From assembly GCA_030180135.1 (NCBI GenBank), contig CM058229.1:43799522-43863521 (forward strand): a DNA stretch of 64,000 nucleotides, given 5' to 3'. Below are positions 32,757 to 44,100 of the stretch, piece after piece (within the stretch, counting starts at the first letter, position 1; every line of letters starts with the position of its first letter). The translations under genes were made by a program, and so were the position numbers. Under the pieces are notes generated by a model. It was given only the letters and a program-made list of their open reading frames with translations. It had not been told where the DNA came from and did no database searches. The DNA comes from Orychophragmus violaceus (taxonomy: Eukaryota; Streptophyta; Magnoliopsida; Brassicales; Brassicaceae).

Positions 32757-33064
32757 GACCTGCACACGTGAGTTAAGAGTAAGGACAAGTCACCTTCAGT
32801 GTGTGACCACATAAGAACCAAAATGGAGTGAAGAAGATCCACCCATCCATTTGAATTCGGGTTTCCCTCCAAAAGAATCGATGGCTGTGATTTAATATCT
32901 TTGTTTATGAGTGTTTAACCTAATTATATGCCTATATAACAAAGGCACACGACCATTGTAAGCTTTGCTAATTCAGAATACAATTCAGAACATATTGTTA
33001 CAAACAAAGTTCTTATCTCTTCCTCTCTTCTTCTTACAACCGGTTTAACTCACTTTCCTATCAA
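32345..33064. mobile_element. LTR-like non-coding insert in copia H pol
   Basis: About 720 bp separating integrase from RT of H, with no copia coding content. It holds a CT microsatellite (32722-32755), a TATA box (TATATAAC at 32933), and TGTTGG at 32575 with ATCA near 33063. A solo LTR of an unidentified family, 32575-33063, is plausible but no target duplication is evident. The words aaatgtgcaaagtt recur at about 32497, 32585 and 32630. Confidence 0.45.
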
Positions 33065-34472
33065 TAGGGAAGTGAGCAAGTGTGCAAACAGCTTGGTTTG
33101 GATAAGCAACCGCCTGACTATTATAGTAGAATCTTTTGTTTATCCATTCAGATGGGTCTTTCTTCACCCTTGTGCTCCTCCTCAAGACTTGTACATTTTG
33201 TTTAGTAACCATTTCCTCTTGATCCTCCTCCATATCAAATTGTTCAGATTCCATTTGATGTGCTTCTTGATATTCTTCTTCTCCTTGATCATGGATGGCA
33301 GAATCCTCTTGTTGATCAGATGGTGATTCTCCATTGTCCCCCCTCATGATCAAGGTGGTGAGTATCAGCAGAAATTGGAGCCTCCTCAGCAACCAGTTTA
33401 GCTTTTGGTGCACCCTCCTTTTGTTTTGGTTGACTGATCCCAAGGTTCTCTAAGATGATTCTTAGGTTGTTGGCACGGTCAGATGGGCTATTTGGGAGAT
33501 CCTTTAGGTTATCCCAGCTCTTCTCACCATAATAGCCCTCTGACTCTACAAATTTGACATCTCTAGAGATCAATACCCTTCTGGTTTCAGGCACATTACA
33601 CTTGTACCCTTTCTGATTTGTACAGTAGCCAATGAACATTGCTTTGACATTCTTTGCATCAAGCTTATCTCTCTGTTCTCCTGGGATCAGAACAAAGAAC
33701 AAGCACCCAAACACATGTAAGTGATGCATTGAAGTATGGTTTTGTTCAATACCTGATAAGGTGAGATGTCATGGAGAACTTTGGTGGGAGTTCTATTGAT
33801 AGAATAGCAAGCAGACATCATAGCATCACTCCAAAACCGTTTTGGAACATTTGTATGGAACATCATTGATCTGGCCACCTCCATCAAGTGTCTATTCTTC
33901 CTTTCAGCAACACCATTCTGTTGTGGTGTGTATGGGCTTCTTGTTTGATGGATGATTCCATGTTTGGCTAGATGTTGTTTGAATGCATGGCTTGTATTTT
34001 CCCCACCATTATCTGATCTAAAAATTTTGATCTTGGCATTGAAATTGTTAGATACATAGTTCTGAAAATTGGTGAATGCCACCCTATCCTTAGATTGAAT
34101 CAAAGTCAACCAAGTATATTTCGATTTCTCATCAATGACTATCACAAAATATTTATGGTTTTCTCTAGGTACACATGGAGCAGTCCACACATCAGAATGA
34201 GCAAGATCAAAACAGTTTTCATAGATAGCTTTAGAGATAGGAAAGACAGACTTGCAATGTTTTCCAAGGATGCAAGCCTCACAGTCATCATTCTTAAATG
34301 AAACAGAAGGTAACATCAATCCTAAGGCACGAGAGTGAGGGTGACCAAGTCTAGCATGCCAAACAGAATCATTAACTAAAGCATAACTAAAAACAAAAGC
34401 ATATAATTCAGATGCAAGGTTGGTGTCTTCAAGTATGTATAACGCATCCTTTGTCACACCTTTTCCAAGCAA
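33065..34472 (-). pseudogene. Copia H integrase
   Basis: Three overlapping frames. 34472-33687 has the zinc region WHARLGH...CEACILGKHC, first Asp in AHSDVWTAP, second in FRSDNGGEN, Glu in GVAERKNRH. 33729-33316 and 33443-33045 carry the C-terminal part (FGCLFFVLIPGEQ, RRSTRVKKDPSEW). At least two frameshifts. All three catalytic residues are still present. Confidence 0.85.
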
Positions 34473-34482
34473 CTTACTTGTC

Positions 34483-34934
34483 TCAATATCCTAAAAAAAT
34501 CATATCATTAAGACTGAAGATCACATTGCAATTAAGATCAGCAGCTACTCTTTTCACAGACAAGAAGTTAGATGTAAAGCTAGGCATGTAAAAAGCTTTT
34601 GATTCTCTATCAAACAACCTAACATTTCCTATACCCTTAATAATAGGAATTCTTTCTCCATTTGCAATAACCACATTAACTAAGGAAGGTTTCACATTCT
34701 TAATCAAATTGGAATCAATAATCATATGATGTGATGCACCAGAATCAACAGTCAATGACCTAGGATTAATGGATGCATGAAGAGAGTTACCAATAACTTT
34801 ACCAGAACTTTCTTTGATGGCTTTGAAGAGAGCATCAAGGTCTGACCTCCTCACCACATCATTCTGATCCGTCACAACAGGAGCAGGAGCAAGAGTGGAC
34901 ACCATTACTCTGCCTTCTTCACCAAACCGTGTAT
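34483..34934 (-). pseudogene. Copia H protease region
   Basis: Shows NDVVRRSDLDALFKAIKE, then protease box VDSGASHHMI. The open frame continues upstream into the copia G LTR (to 35028) but those codons are foreign. A shift at about 34490 separates it from the integrase frame. Confidence 0.8.
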
Positions 34935-35457
34935 TGAGATGAAGACCTAAGTGTGATGAAGACCTAAGTGTTTCATCAATGTGGAAAGTTGGGGACTTAA
35001 GAAGAAGTGTGCAAGTCCGAGACATCAAAGTTAAACAATGTGAATATGTTTGGTTATCTCAACCGATGTCAATTATAGGCTAAATAATAAAGGATCAGAG
35101 GCATTTAAGAGTGAGCAGGACTCATAGCAGGGTCTGAACATTCAGAGAAGACCAGTAGGACATGTCACTATCAGCAAGAAACCAAGTGTGGACCTGTCCC
35201 TTTCCAAGAGAGCCGTTGGACCTCTCTCTCTCCTAAGTAGTATTTGTCTTCTTTCTATTTTTAGATTTCGGTTTCCTCTTGTTTAAACCTAGTATCTCAG
35301 TGTATTTAAAGACTTGTAAAGCTTATGAGTGAATACACACTTTTGGGAGTCTTTCCCACATATTTCTCATTCTCTCTCTTGTTAACCCTAATTCTCTCTC
35401 TCTTACGATTCTAGCTTGTTCTTCATTTCTTTCTAAGTTAATCTTCACATTCTTACA
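34935..35457 (+). repeat. Copia G 5' LTR
   Basis: TGAGATGAAGACC...TTCTTACA. It abuts the PBS with no gap. Confidence 0.92.
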
Positions 35458-35469
35458 TGGTATCAGAGC
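35458..35469 (+). other. Primer-binding site of copia G
   Basis: TGGTATCAGAGC, complement of initiator tRNA-Met. A short leader (35470-35640) separates it from gag. Confidence 0.92.
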
Positions 35470-35640
35470 TTAAAATCTCCTGTACCTGATACTTACTTCC
35501 GCTAATCTCTTACTCTTCCATTCTTCTTCAGTTCTTGTTCTAAAAACTCTGTTCTAGTTCTTGTTCTTGAGCGGTTCTGCTCCAATCTCGTCAAACTCTT
35601 TTGAAACCTTTCTCTCTTGATATTCCATCATGTTTATGTG

Positions 35641-36289
35641 ATGGAGAACTCAAGAGTCTTGATACCAGTGACCCTAAGGGGAAGTAACTAATTGGTATGG
35701 GCTAGGATGGTCAAATCTGCCCTTGGTGGCCGGGGTTTATGGAAGCATGTCATGAGTAGTACTGCTCCGGATCAGATGGTTGGAGCTGAGGCTGGTGGGG
35801 AAGTGGTTCCTGTCAATGATGAGCTCTGGGTTCACGGAGACCAGAATGTACTATCCATTCTACAAAGCTCTCTTGAACCTTCAATCTTGGAAGGTTATTC
35901 TTACTGTGAAACCGCCAAATACCTTTGGGGTACACCTGAGAAGGTGTATGGCAACAAATCCAATCTGACCAGGGTTTGAAGTCAAGCTTGCTCTCAGCAA
36001 CCTTCATCAGGAAGACATGGAGTTCAAAGCTCACTTTGGAAAGTTTAGGTCCTTATTGGCTGAGTTAGAAATGTTGAGGCCAAGTTTTGTGGATCCTCTT
36101 GTTCTAAGTGAAAGGCGTGAGAAGGACAAGGTCTTTGCCCTCTTACTTACCTTGAATCCCTCTTACCACAGCCTTATCCAGCACATCTTGAGGTCAGAGA
36201 CATTTCCATCTTTGGATGATGTGTGTTCAAAGATTCAAAAGGAGCATGGTTCCTTTGGATTGTTCGGTGCAAAAGGAGAACTTTCCACA
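35641..36289 (+). pseudogene. Copia G gag
   Basis: Starts ATG GAG AAC like C and H. It has a stop after about 15 codons (GSN-stop), then a 2-bp deletion near 35974 shifts the frame. The rest (36017 on) reads to the gypsy E insertion at 36289, after which the same gag continues at 51369 in frame. Confidence 0.88.
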
Positions 36290-37387
36290 TGATAGGTCTA
36301 AAAGTTTTAATCATATTCTACTGCAAGTGCACAGTTAATGCCATAATAGTATAAAAGGTATTGAATCCCACATAGACTCTCAGTCAGACGATAGATTATA
36401 AGTAATTCGAATTAAGCTAAGCGGAGAAGATTGTAAGCAGTAAACAAAACAGCAAGTAAGCAAATGAAGTGAAGGTGATTAAGCAATTAACAAAGGCGTC
36501 AGGTTTCAGGAATTTCTCAGAATATCAGGAAATCAGATTAACAACAATCAAGATTCAATCTATAGCGTTCTTGAACTAGAATCACAAAAGTATAACTAAC
36601 CAACTTTCGCTGCGATAATTATCTATATCTAACAACCTAGCAGACCAACTTTCGTTGCGAATCCTAGAGTTCTAGACATGCATTAATTCCAATTTCGTTT
36701 GTTCACAACTTCTCTAAACCAAATTTCTTTGCGAATAGATAAGTTGCTCACCTAAATCCTTTCTAGGTAATTAACCAACTGTCGTTGTGTAAATCAACCT
36801 AATATCAATAATCTAAGTGGCCAGTTCAGATTAAGCGTTAAGAACGATTTAGATGAAGAACTAGATGATAAATCTTAATCAATTAGTTAATCTAGCATTC
36901 CTTCAAATTCCTAATGAGAACCCCTAACCTAACAAGAAATCTACTCAGACATAGCAATCCAAAATGAAGTCTCTCCCGAGTACAAGACCAGCCCCAAAAT
37001 CTCCTCAACTCTCTTCAAGAAAAGCTTAGCCTAACAAGTGGCTGTAAAACCTCATTAAAAACTAAAACTCAAATTGGGTCACTTTTTAATTATGATAAAC
37101 TTCTGGGTCAAGTTACAAATCTTCATTAATCGGTCAAATCCTCGGGTCCGCGAACTGTGTCGACCGACACCAAAGTGGTGTCGATCGACACCAACATCAG
37201 ATATCGGCAGTGACTTCTTCTTCTCGGGCAAATGCTCTAAAATGCTCCAGAATGTGCCATAATGTCCAAGTAAACTCCAAATGTGGTAAAACCTGTAAAG
37301 TACCTGAAAGGACTCGATAAACACTGTAAATGACTCTAAAACACACTTATATCTTGGCTTAAAACAGGTAAAAACCATGATATATCA
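36290..37387 (-). repeat. Gypsy E 3' LTR (left copy)
   Basis: Minus-strand TGATATATCATGG...GACCTATCA. Compared with the right copy it has an extra 53 bp (37157-37209) carrying a palindrome doublet, and lacks about 60 bp present near 50930-50995 of the other. Confidence 0.93.
37157..37191. promoter_or_regulatory. Palindrome doublet with 21-bp period, gypsy E LTR
   Basis: GTGTCGACCGACAC, 7-nt spacer, GTGTCGATCGACAC. It occupies most of a 53-bp segment (37157-37209) that is absent from the other LTR at 51185/51186; GTG repeats at both ends of the segment. Confidence 0.65.
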
Positions 37388-38783
37388 ACTCCCCCACACT
37401 TAGATCTTGCTTGCCCTCAAGCAAGTAAAGAACCAAAGTATAAGAAAAGATGTTTGAAAACACAGAAACTCATTTCGTCATAGGAACTTTCGCATTCACA
37501 TTCACTTAGTAAACCACTGAAAACTTTCCCACAGAACTCAAGACCACAATGTACTTCCCACACACTTAGCAACAGTCCCAAGTAAACTCCACATTCAAGT
37601 TAGGACATTCAAGTTCACCACACTAGCCTCTGTATACAATTAGGTGCAGTCTCACAGAGGGAGTATCAAATCAAAGGACACATGGACTCAACCAATTCAG
37701 TATCTGACCACCAAACTGTCGGTTTCTGGTTTCTTCCTTTTCCCTTTCTCCCCTAGCACTGATTTTTTCCCACTGGGAATAATTTTATTTTTTTATCAGT
37801 GCTCTTCCCGTTATGGGGTGTACTTTGGACACATTCCATGAATACACAGAAGGTAATAGTGGTAGCTACTACTCCCGTGACCACTTCGGAGCTACTAGCT
37901 CATCCTCAATTTATTATTCTTTTTTTTTTTTTTTTTTTACTTTCAAGGGAGGGGAAAATTAGAAACCATACTTAAGAACAGGATCATAGGCTGTGCCAAA
38001 TACATCAAAGGAATCCGACCCAAAGATTACCTAGCTTCTAAGTGAGAAATTTAAGTCAATATTAAGTGAGACTAGTAATGGATCCTCTAAATACCTTGTT
38101 AGATATGGGTGTCCTTGGTAGGTTGATCTGTTTTGGGTTTTCTAACAGTCATAGAGGCTATGCAAGTCTGTCTAATGGTCACTTAGTTCCTGTTCAAGCG
38201 AAAAATTTCCTCGGAAAATCATAGTTTCATACAAATTTTGACTCAATAAAACAGTTTTAAAAAACCAAAGACTGACTCTAAGAAAATAGAAAACAATGCC
38301 AGTAACCACCTCCCCCACACTTGAATAACACTGTCCCCAATGTTACCGAGTATAGAGGAAGTTAAGTAAGGGTGAAAACTGTGTGAAAACTGGAAAAATG
38401 TGTTCTTACCTTCTGTCGCGAATGGTGTCGATCGACACACAGCTTGTATCGATCGACACACTGCGCATATAACAGTACCAATGCAACAGATTTGAACAGG
38501 ATCCAAAAGTAGTTGTGTTAGTCACACAATTTCTCCATTGTCAATGCTGTCACATAACTCAGAAACAAGTCAAAAGCAACAATATAGATATAAAGGAGTT
38601 CCACAAAGTTCAACCCAAAAGAAACATGACAAACTGACTCAAACAAAAGCAAAGCAGACGCAAGAAAAATGAAAAGTGAAAAGTGAAAAGTGAAACAAAC
38701 TCAGGTAAATGCTAAGATCACGGAGGAACTAAGAATCAGAATCATCGTCGTGTCCCTCCGGTGTGGGTGATCTCTGTCGTCTG
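37388..38783 (-). other. Gypsy E 3' non-coding region with two PPT-like tracts
   Basis: The true PPT (minus AAGTGTGGGGGAG, 37389-37401) touches the LTR. The identical 13-mer occurs again at 38310-38322, about 920 bp upstream in the element. A palindrome doublet GTGTCGATCGACAC / GTATCGATCGACAC with 21-bp spacing is at 38425-38459. A poly-T run is at 37920-37938. No gene recognised. Confidence 0.75.
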
Positions 38784-39462
38784 TGTTGGGAATGTCCTGA
38801 AATCTACCGTACTATCTCTAGAAAGTATGATAAGTGTCGAGATCAGACATAAGTCATAAATACTGGGTGATCATGATGGCTTGCTAGAGTCCGCTCTTGA
38901 TCTATAAGTTTAGGACTTATTACCAGTATTGTATGATCCCGAAGGGTCACACACCATAGCTAACAGGAAAGTTAAATGGAATTAATACGGTAAGATGCAA
39001 TGGCATTTACTGTATTGGATCAGAGAATTGGGCCAGACAAAATGCAGGCTTTTGTCTGATTTGTGTCTTGGGCCCAAATGATAAATGAGCCATTAGTCAT
39101 TAGACTTGGGCCCATTAGAGAGTTAATGAGGCATAAGAAATCGAAACCCTAAGTGCAGGAGCTCACAATTTTTTCTCTTAGCAGCCGTGAGCTTCATTCT
39201 CTCTCTCTAACCTCTCTCTCTGATCATCCATCTCTTTGGTCTAGCAGCCATCCCTTGCTTGTAAGAGTGTGGATACTCAAGGAGGAATAGGTGATTCATC
39301 TGTTCTAGACTGATCTTGTCATTACCATCAATCCGCTGTGCAATCAATAGGTAATGTTACAGGTTTGGTTTATGATTCGTTTTGCAAGAACCTAGATCTG
39401 TTGAGATTATATGTTAGGTTGTAATACGAGAATTAAACCTTGAAAAACACCATAATCCTTCA
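38784..39462 (+). repeat. Copia F 5' LTR
   Basis: Begins tgttgggaatgtcctgaaatct, like the B and K LTRs, but the rest differs. It has the U3 hairpin (AATACGGTAA.../...TTTACTGTATT, about 38984-39016) and a 9-bp inverted repeat CAGACAAAA/TTTTGTCTG (39034-39058) where A and B have the doublet. Splice-donor-like GT at 39351. Confidence 0.95.
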
Positions 39463-39463
39463 G

Positions 39464-39475
39464 TGGTATCAGAGC
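39464..39475 (+). other. Primer-binding site of copia F
   Basis: TGGTATCAGAGC, one base after the LTR; complements initiator tRNA-Met. Confidence 0.93.
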
Positions 39476-41110
39476 CAGGCATTAGGTTTCTTGTAAAATT
39501 GGATCATAGGTTGTTTAATAGTTTTGAATCAATTGAAAATTAAAATTGATTAAAGTTATTAAAAACTAATCGTATGATTTGATCTTGGCTTGTTTAATTA
39601 AACCCTAAACTGCCTCGCATGCGTACTGCCGTGTGATGCGATCGATAATTTAATTATCAATGATCGATCATGTGTGTGCGTGTGCCGTGTGATGCCGAGA
39701 GCCATAAACGATCATCCTCACGATCATGAGATCATGGATTGATCGATGATCGATCGTGATGGCTGGATGGGATGGATCATGCGTTAATGGGCCATGTGAA
39801 CGTGACGATCGGATCGTTGGGACGATGTTGGCTTGCGATCATCACGGCTCAAATCATCACGGTCGTGAGATCATGGCGATCAGTGATCGATCGTGATGGG
39901 CCGAGTTAGATCGTGATGGGCCGAGTTGGATCGTGGGTCCATGACCCGATCATGGATCCGATCGTTTGGCCCGTTAAATTTTACGTCCCGCGAATAGTCA
40001 ATCGGTTAAACCGAGCTTCGCGGTTCGTTGCCCAAAACCACACCGATTTAACCGGTCCATTTAATTGGCGGTTAATTGTGTGTTTAAAGCCTTAAACCGC
40101 AAGTTAAATCAAATTGGCTAAAACACTAGGTGTTTCTTCCCGGTTTTGGATTTAACTGAACCGATCCAATTTAATTGGTGGTTCAAGCGGTTAACCCGAA
40201 TCGCGGTTTGCTGGAAATTATTTAATACATGGTATTATTTAATTTCTGGTTAAACCGGATTGAAATTCAAAAAAATTGAATTTTAACCTAAACCGAAGGC
40301 TGGTCTAAGTTTGATTTGGTTGGACCAAATAATTTAGAGCTGGTCTGGTTTAGTAAATAACCGATGGTTTTGATAGTTAATTTGGTCTTGGACCAGAATT
40401 AATAAACCGTATCGGTTATGTCAAATTATTGGGCCAACTGGAATTCTATGGTCTTGGGCCAAGAATTGGGCCTATAATTTGTGACCCAACCCAAAATATT
40501 TAATAAAATATTAAATTAGAAATTTCTATTTTTAGTATGTTGCTAAATTTAGAAAGTTTCTAAAAGAAGTAAGTTTCCCAAAATAGTAATCTTCTATTTT
40601 TGGAAATAAAACTTAAAAAATCCTCAAAAACAATATCAAGCTTGGATGTCTTTCCAATCTTGTCAGCTACTTAACGCTTATTCGATTACAGATATGGCTT
40701 ACAGTGTGAGGTGTCTGTTTTCGCATAAGTAAAGTAGTATATAGTCACTAATTTCATTGGGAGTCCCAGACTTTAGTGATTATTTGACTGTAAGAGATTG
40801 GTTTCCTTGACTGGGCCATCGGGAGTCCCGGGCCTTGAGACATCTGGTGAATTTGGGCCTCGGGTCCAATTCACAACCGAGAGTTATATGAGATATAACT
40901 AGCTGTGTGTATGCTTACCAAGTAAAGCTAATTCCGGGTGACGGCCAGTGGCCCACTTTGGATTTAGCTGAACATGGGTCTCGGAATCATTGTATTCTTA
41001 TGAGGTTAAACAAAGAAATTTTGAATACAATGCGAGTTTTCTTATAAGTTTTTAAGATTACTCTTTTATGAACTTAATAATTAAATCTCTATTGTCTCAT
41101 ATTTTCAGCT
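39476..41110 (+). other. Copia F leader: CGATCG-rich block and twin hairpins
   Basis: 39620-39965 is packed with GATCGAT/CGATCGTGATGG words, a third unrelated version of the block seen in A and I. The block before gag keeps hairpins TGGGAGTCCCA (40758-40768) and CGGGAGTCCCG (40820-40830), 62 nt apart. It ends in cattttcag (AG 41107-41108) two bases before the ATG. No coding region. Confidence 0.75.
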
Positions 41111-44100
41111 ATGTCAAGCACAACAACACAAAACACTTTCTCGATCCGGTCTGCCCTTGAGAAGGACAAACTGAACGGATCAAACTTCCTGAACTGGTCC
41201 AGGAACCTGAGACTTGTGCTCAGGCAGGAGAAGAAGGCTTATGTCCTTGAAAGAGCTCTCTCTCCTAGACCTGCGAATAATGCCGCACAAGCTGTGAAGA
41301 ATGCTTGGGATACGCATTCTTCAGATGCTAATGACGTGATTTGCCTGATGTTGGCGACAATGGCTCCCGAACTGCAGATGCAGTGGGAAGGCCTGACTTG
41401 TCCCATGGAGCTGATGGCAAATCTGAAAGCGTTGTTTCAGGAGCAGGCTCGTACAGAGAGATTCCAAACTGTTAAGAATCTCTTGGACTGTAAAATGGCT
41501 AAGGATGCAGCAGTGAGTCCACATGTTCTGAAAATGATGGGTTATCTCGATCATTTGACTAGGCTCGACTGTCCTATAAGCCAAGAGCTTGCTTGTGATA
41601 TCGTTCTGCAGTCTCTTACTCCTGCATATGACCAGTTCATTTTGAACTATAATATGCATGGGTTGATAAAGACGTTGCCTGAGCTACATGGTATGCTCAA
41701 GACTGCAGAACCGAATCTGAAGAAGACCAAGGAGTCATCTGTACTCATGGTTCAGAAGGGCAAGGGTTTCAAGAAATCCGCTGCAGACAAGGGAAAGGGC
41801 AAGGTAGTCAGCAATGAAAAGGCCAAGCCCAAGCCCGTGTCTAAAGCTGGGCCTTCTGATATCTGCCACTTTTGCAAAGAGGCAGGGCATTACCGCAGGG
41901 ACTGTAAGAAATACCAGGAAAGTCTGAAGAAGAAGAAGTCCTTGGAGACTAAATCTTCAGGTATTTTTGTTATTGAAGTAAATACTACTACTTCTGATAA
42001 TACCACTTGGGTATTAGATACTGGATGTGGGGCTCATATTTGTACTAATATGCAGGCGCTCAGCAACAGTAGAAGGTTGAAGCAAGGGCAAGTAGAGTTG
42101 CGGGTTGGCAATGGAGCGAAGGTTCCAGCACTGGCCGTTGGCACTTACTTGTTGTCTTTACCTTCTGGATTGATTTTAGAACTTGAGAATTGTTATTTTG
42201 TACCTGCTATAAGCAGAAATATCATTTCAGTTTCATTGTTGGATTTGCAAGGATTTGATTTTTCTATTAAGAATAAATTGTGTTCCTTTAATCTCAATGA
42301 TATGTTCTATGGCTGTGCCCCTCTTATAAATGGGCTGTACATGCTGGATCAATCTGCTCCAGTATATAACATAAATACAAAACGGTTCAAATCTAACAAA
42401 GAAAATGAAACGTTTCTCTGGCATTGTCGTTTGGGGCACATTAGTGAGAAACGCGTCAAGAGGCTCCATTCAAATGGACTCTTGGGCTCATTTGACTTTG
42501 AGTCTTGTGAGCAATGCGAATCTTGCCTAATGGGCAAAATGACACGGGCCCCTTTCAATAAACCCACAGAAAGGGCCAGTGAACTATTGGGCCTGATACA
42601 TACTGACGTGTGTGGCCCAATGTCCACAAGTGCTAGAGGAAACTTTCAGTACTTCATTACATTCACTGATGATTTCAGTAGATATGGATATGTCTACTTG
42701 ATGAAACATAAGTCAGAAACCTTTGAAAAGTTCAAAGAATTCCAGAATGAAGTACAGAACCAGCTTGGTAAAAGTATTAAGGCTCTTCGGTCGGACCGAG
42801 GAGGAGAATACTTGAGCCAAAAATTTCATGATCATCTGAGTGAGTGTGGGATCATCTCCCAACTCACACCTCCTGGAACACCTCAGTGGAATGGTGTGTC
42901 TGAGAGAAGGAATCGGACATTGTTAGATATGGTCCGATCCATGATGAGTCACACATACCTTCCTATATCCCTTTGGGGATATGCTTTGCTCACCGCAACG
43001 TTCACACTGAACAGAGTGCCATCAAAGGCAGTAGCAAAGACACCATATGAGATATGGACTGGAAAAGCTCCAGCAATGTCTTTTCTCAGAATTTGGGGTT
43101 GTGAAGCCTATGTCAAAAGATTAATCTCAGACAAGCTTACACCAAAATCTGACAAATGCTACTTCATTGGTTATCCTAGGGATACCAAGGCTTATTACTT
43201 CTATCTGCGATCCGAGAACAAAATCTTTGTTGCTCGGGATTGTACTTTTCTTGAAAGGGAGTTTCTCTCTAGAAAAGATAGTGGGAGTAAGGTACAACTT
43301 GATGAAATTCAAGAAGGACAGGAACCTGTTCAACCTAATGAGGAAGAACAGCAGGATGAATTACATGAAGTTGTAATAGAACCTGAACCTGCAGTACCTG
43401 AAGTTCGAAGATCCGGAAGGATCCGTCAGGAACCTGATAGATACCAGGGATTCCTTGTGACTAATTGCCATGATCTTTTGATCATTGACGGTGATGAACC
43501 CTCGAACTTTGCAGAAGCCATGATGGGCCCTGACTCCTTAAAGTGGCGTGAAGCCATTGAATCCGAGATGGACTCCATGTCTACTAACCGAGTGTTTTCA
43601 CTGGTTGATTTACCTGCTGGTGCAAAAGCCATCGAGTGTAAATGGATCTTCAAGAAGAAGATTTACATGGATGGAAATGTCCAGATTTACAAGGCCAGGT
43701 TGGTGGCAAAAGGTTTCAAACAAATTCATGGTATAGACTATGATGAAACCTATTCACCAGTGGCCATGATGAAATCAATTCGGATTCTCCTAGCAACTGC
43801 CGCTTATTATGATTATGAGATTTGGCAGATGGATGTGAAAACCGCCTTCCTGAATGGAATTTTGGAGGAGGATGTGTATATGACACAACCTGACGGTTAC
43901 ATTGATCCTAAGAATGCTGGGAAAGTATGCAAGCTTCACAAATCCATTTATGGATTGAAGCAAGCATCGAGGAGTTGGAATCTTCGTTTTGATGAAGCAA
44001 TAAAGAACTTTGACTTCATCAGAAACCAAGAGGAACAATGTGTGTATAAGAAAACTAGTGGGAGCAAAGTGGCGTTTCTTATCTTATATGTCGATGACAT

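Noticed and set aside
32672..32872. 66-codon frame over the CT repeat
   Set aside because: Arg-Glu repeats come from the CT microsatellite; low-complexity artefact.
37074..37378. Opposing 62- and 99-codon frames in the gypsy E LTR
   Set aside because: They lie in LTR sequence, disagree between the two LTR copies and have no recognisable content.
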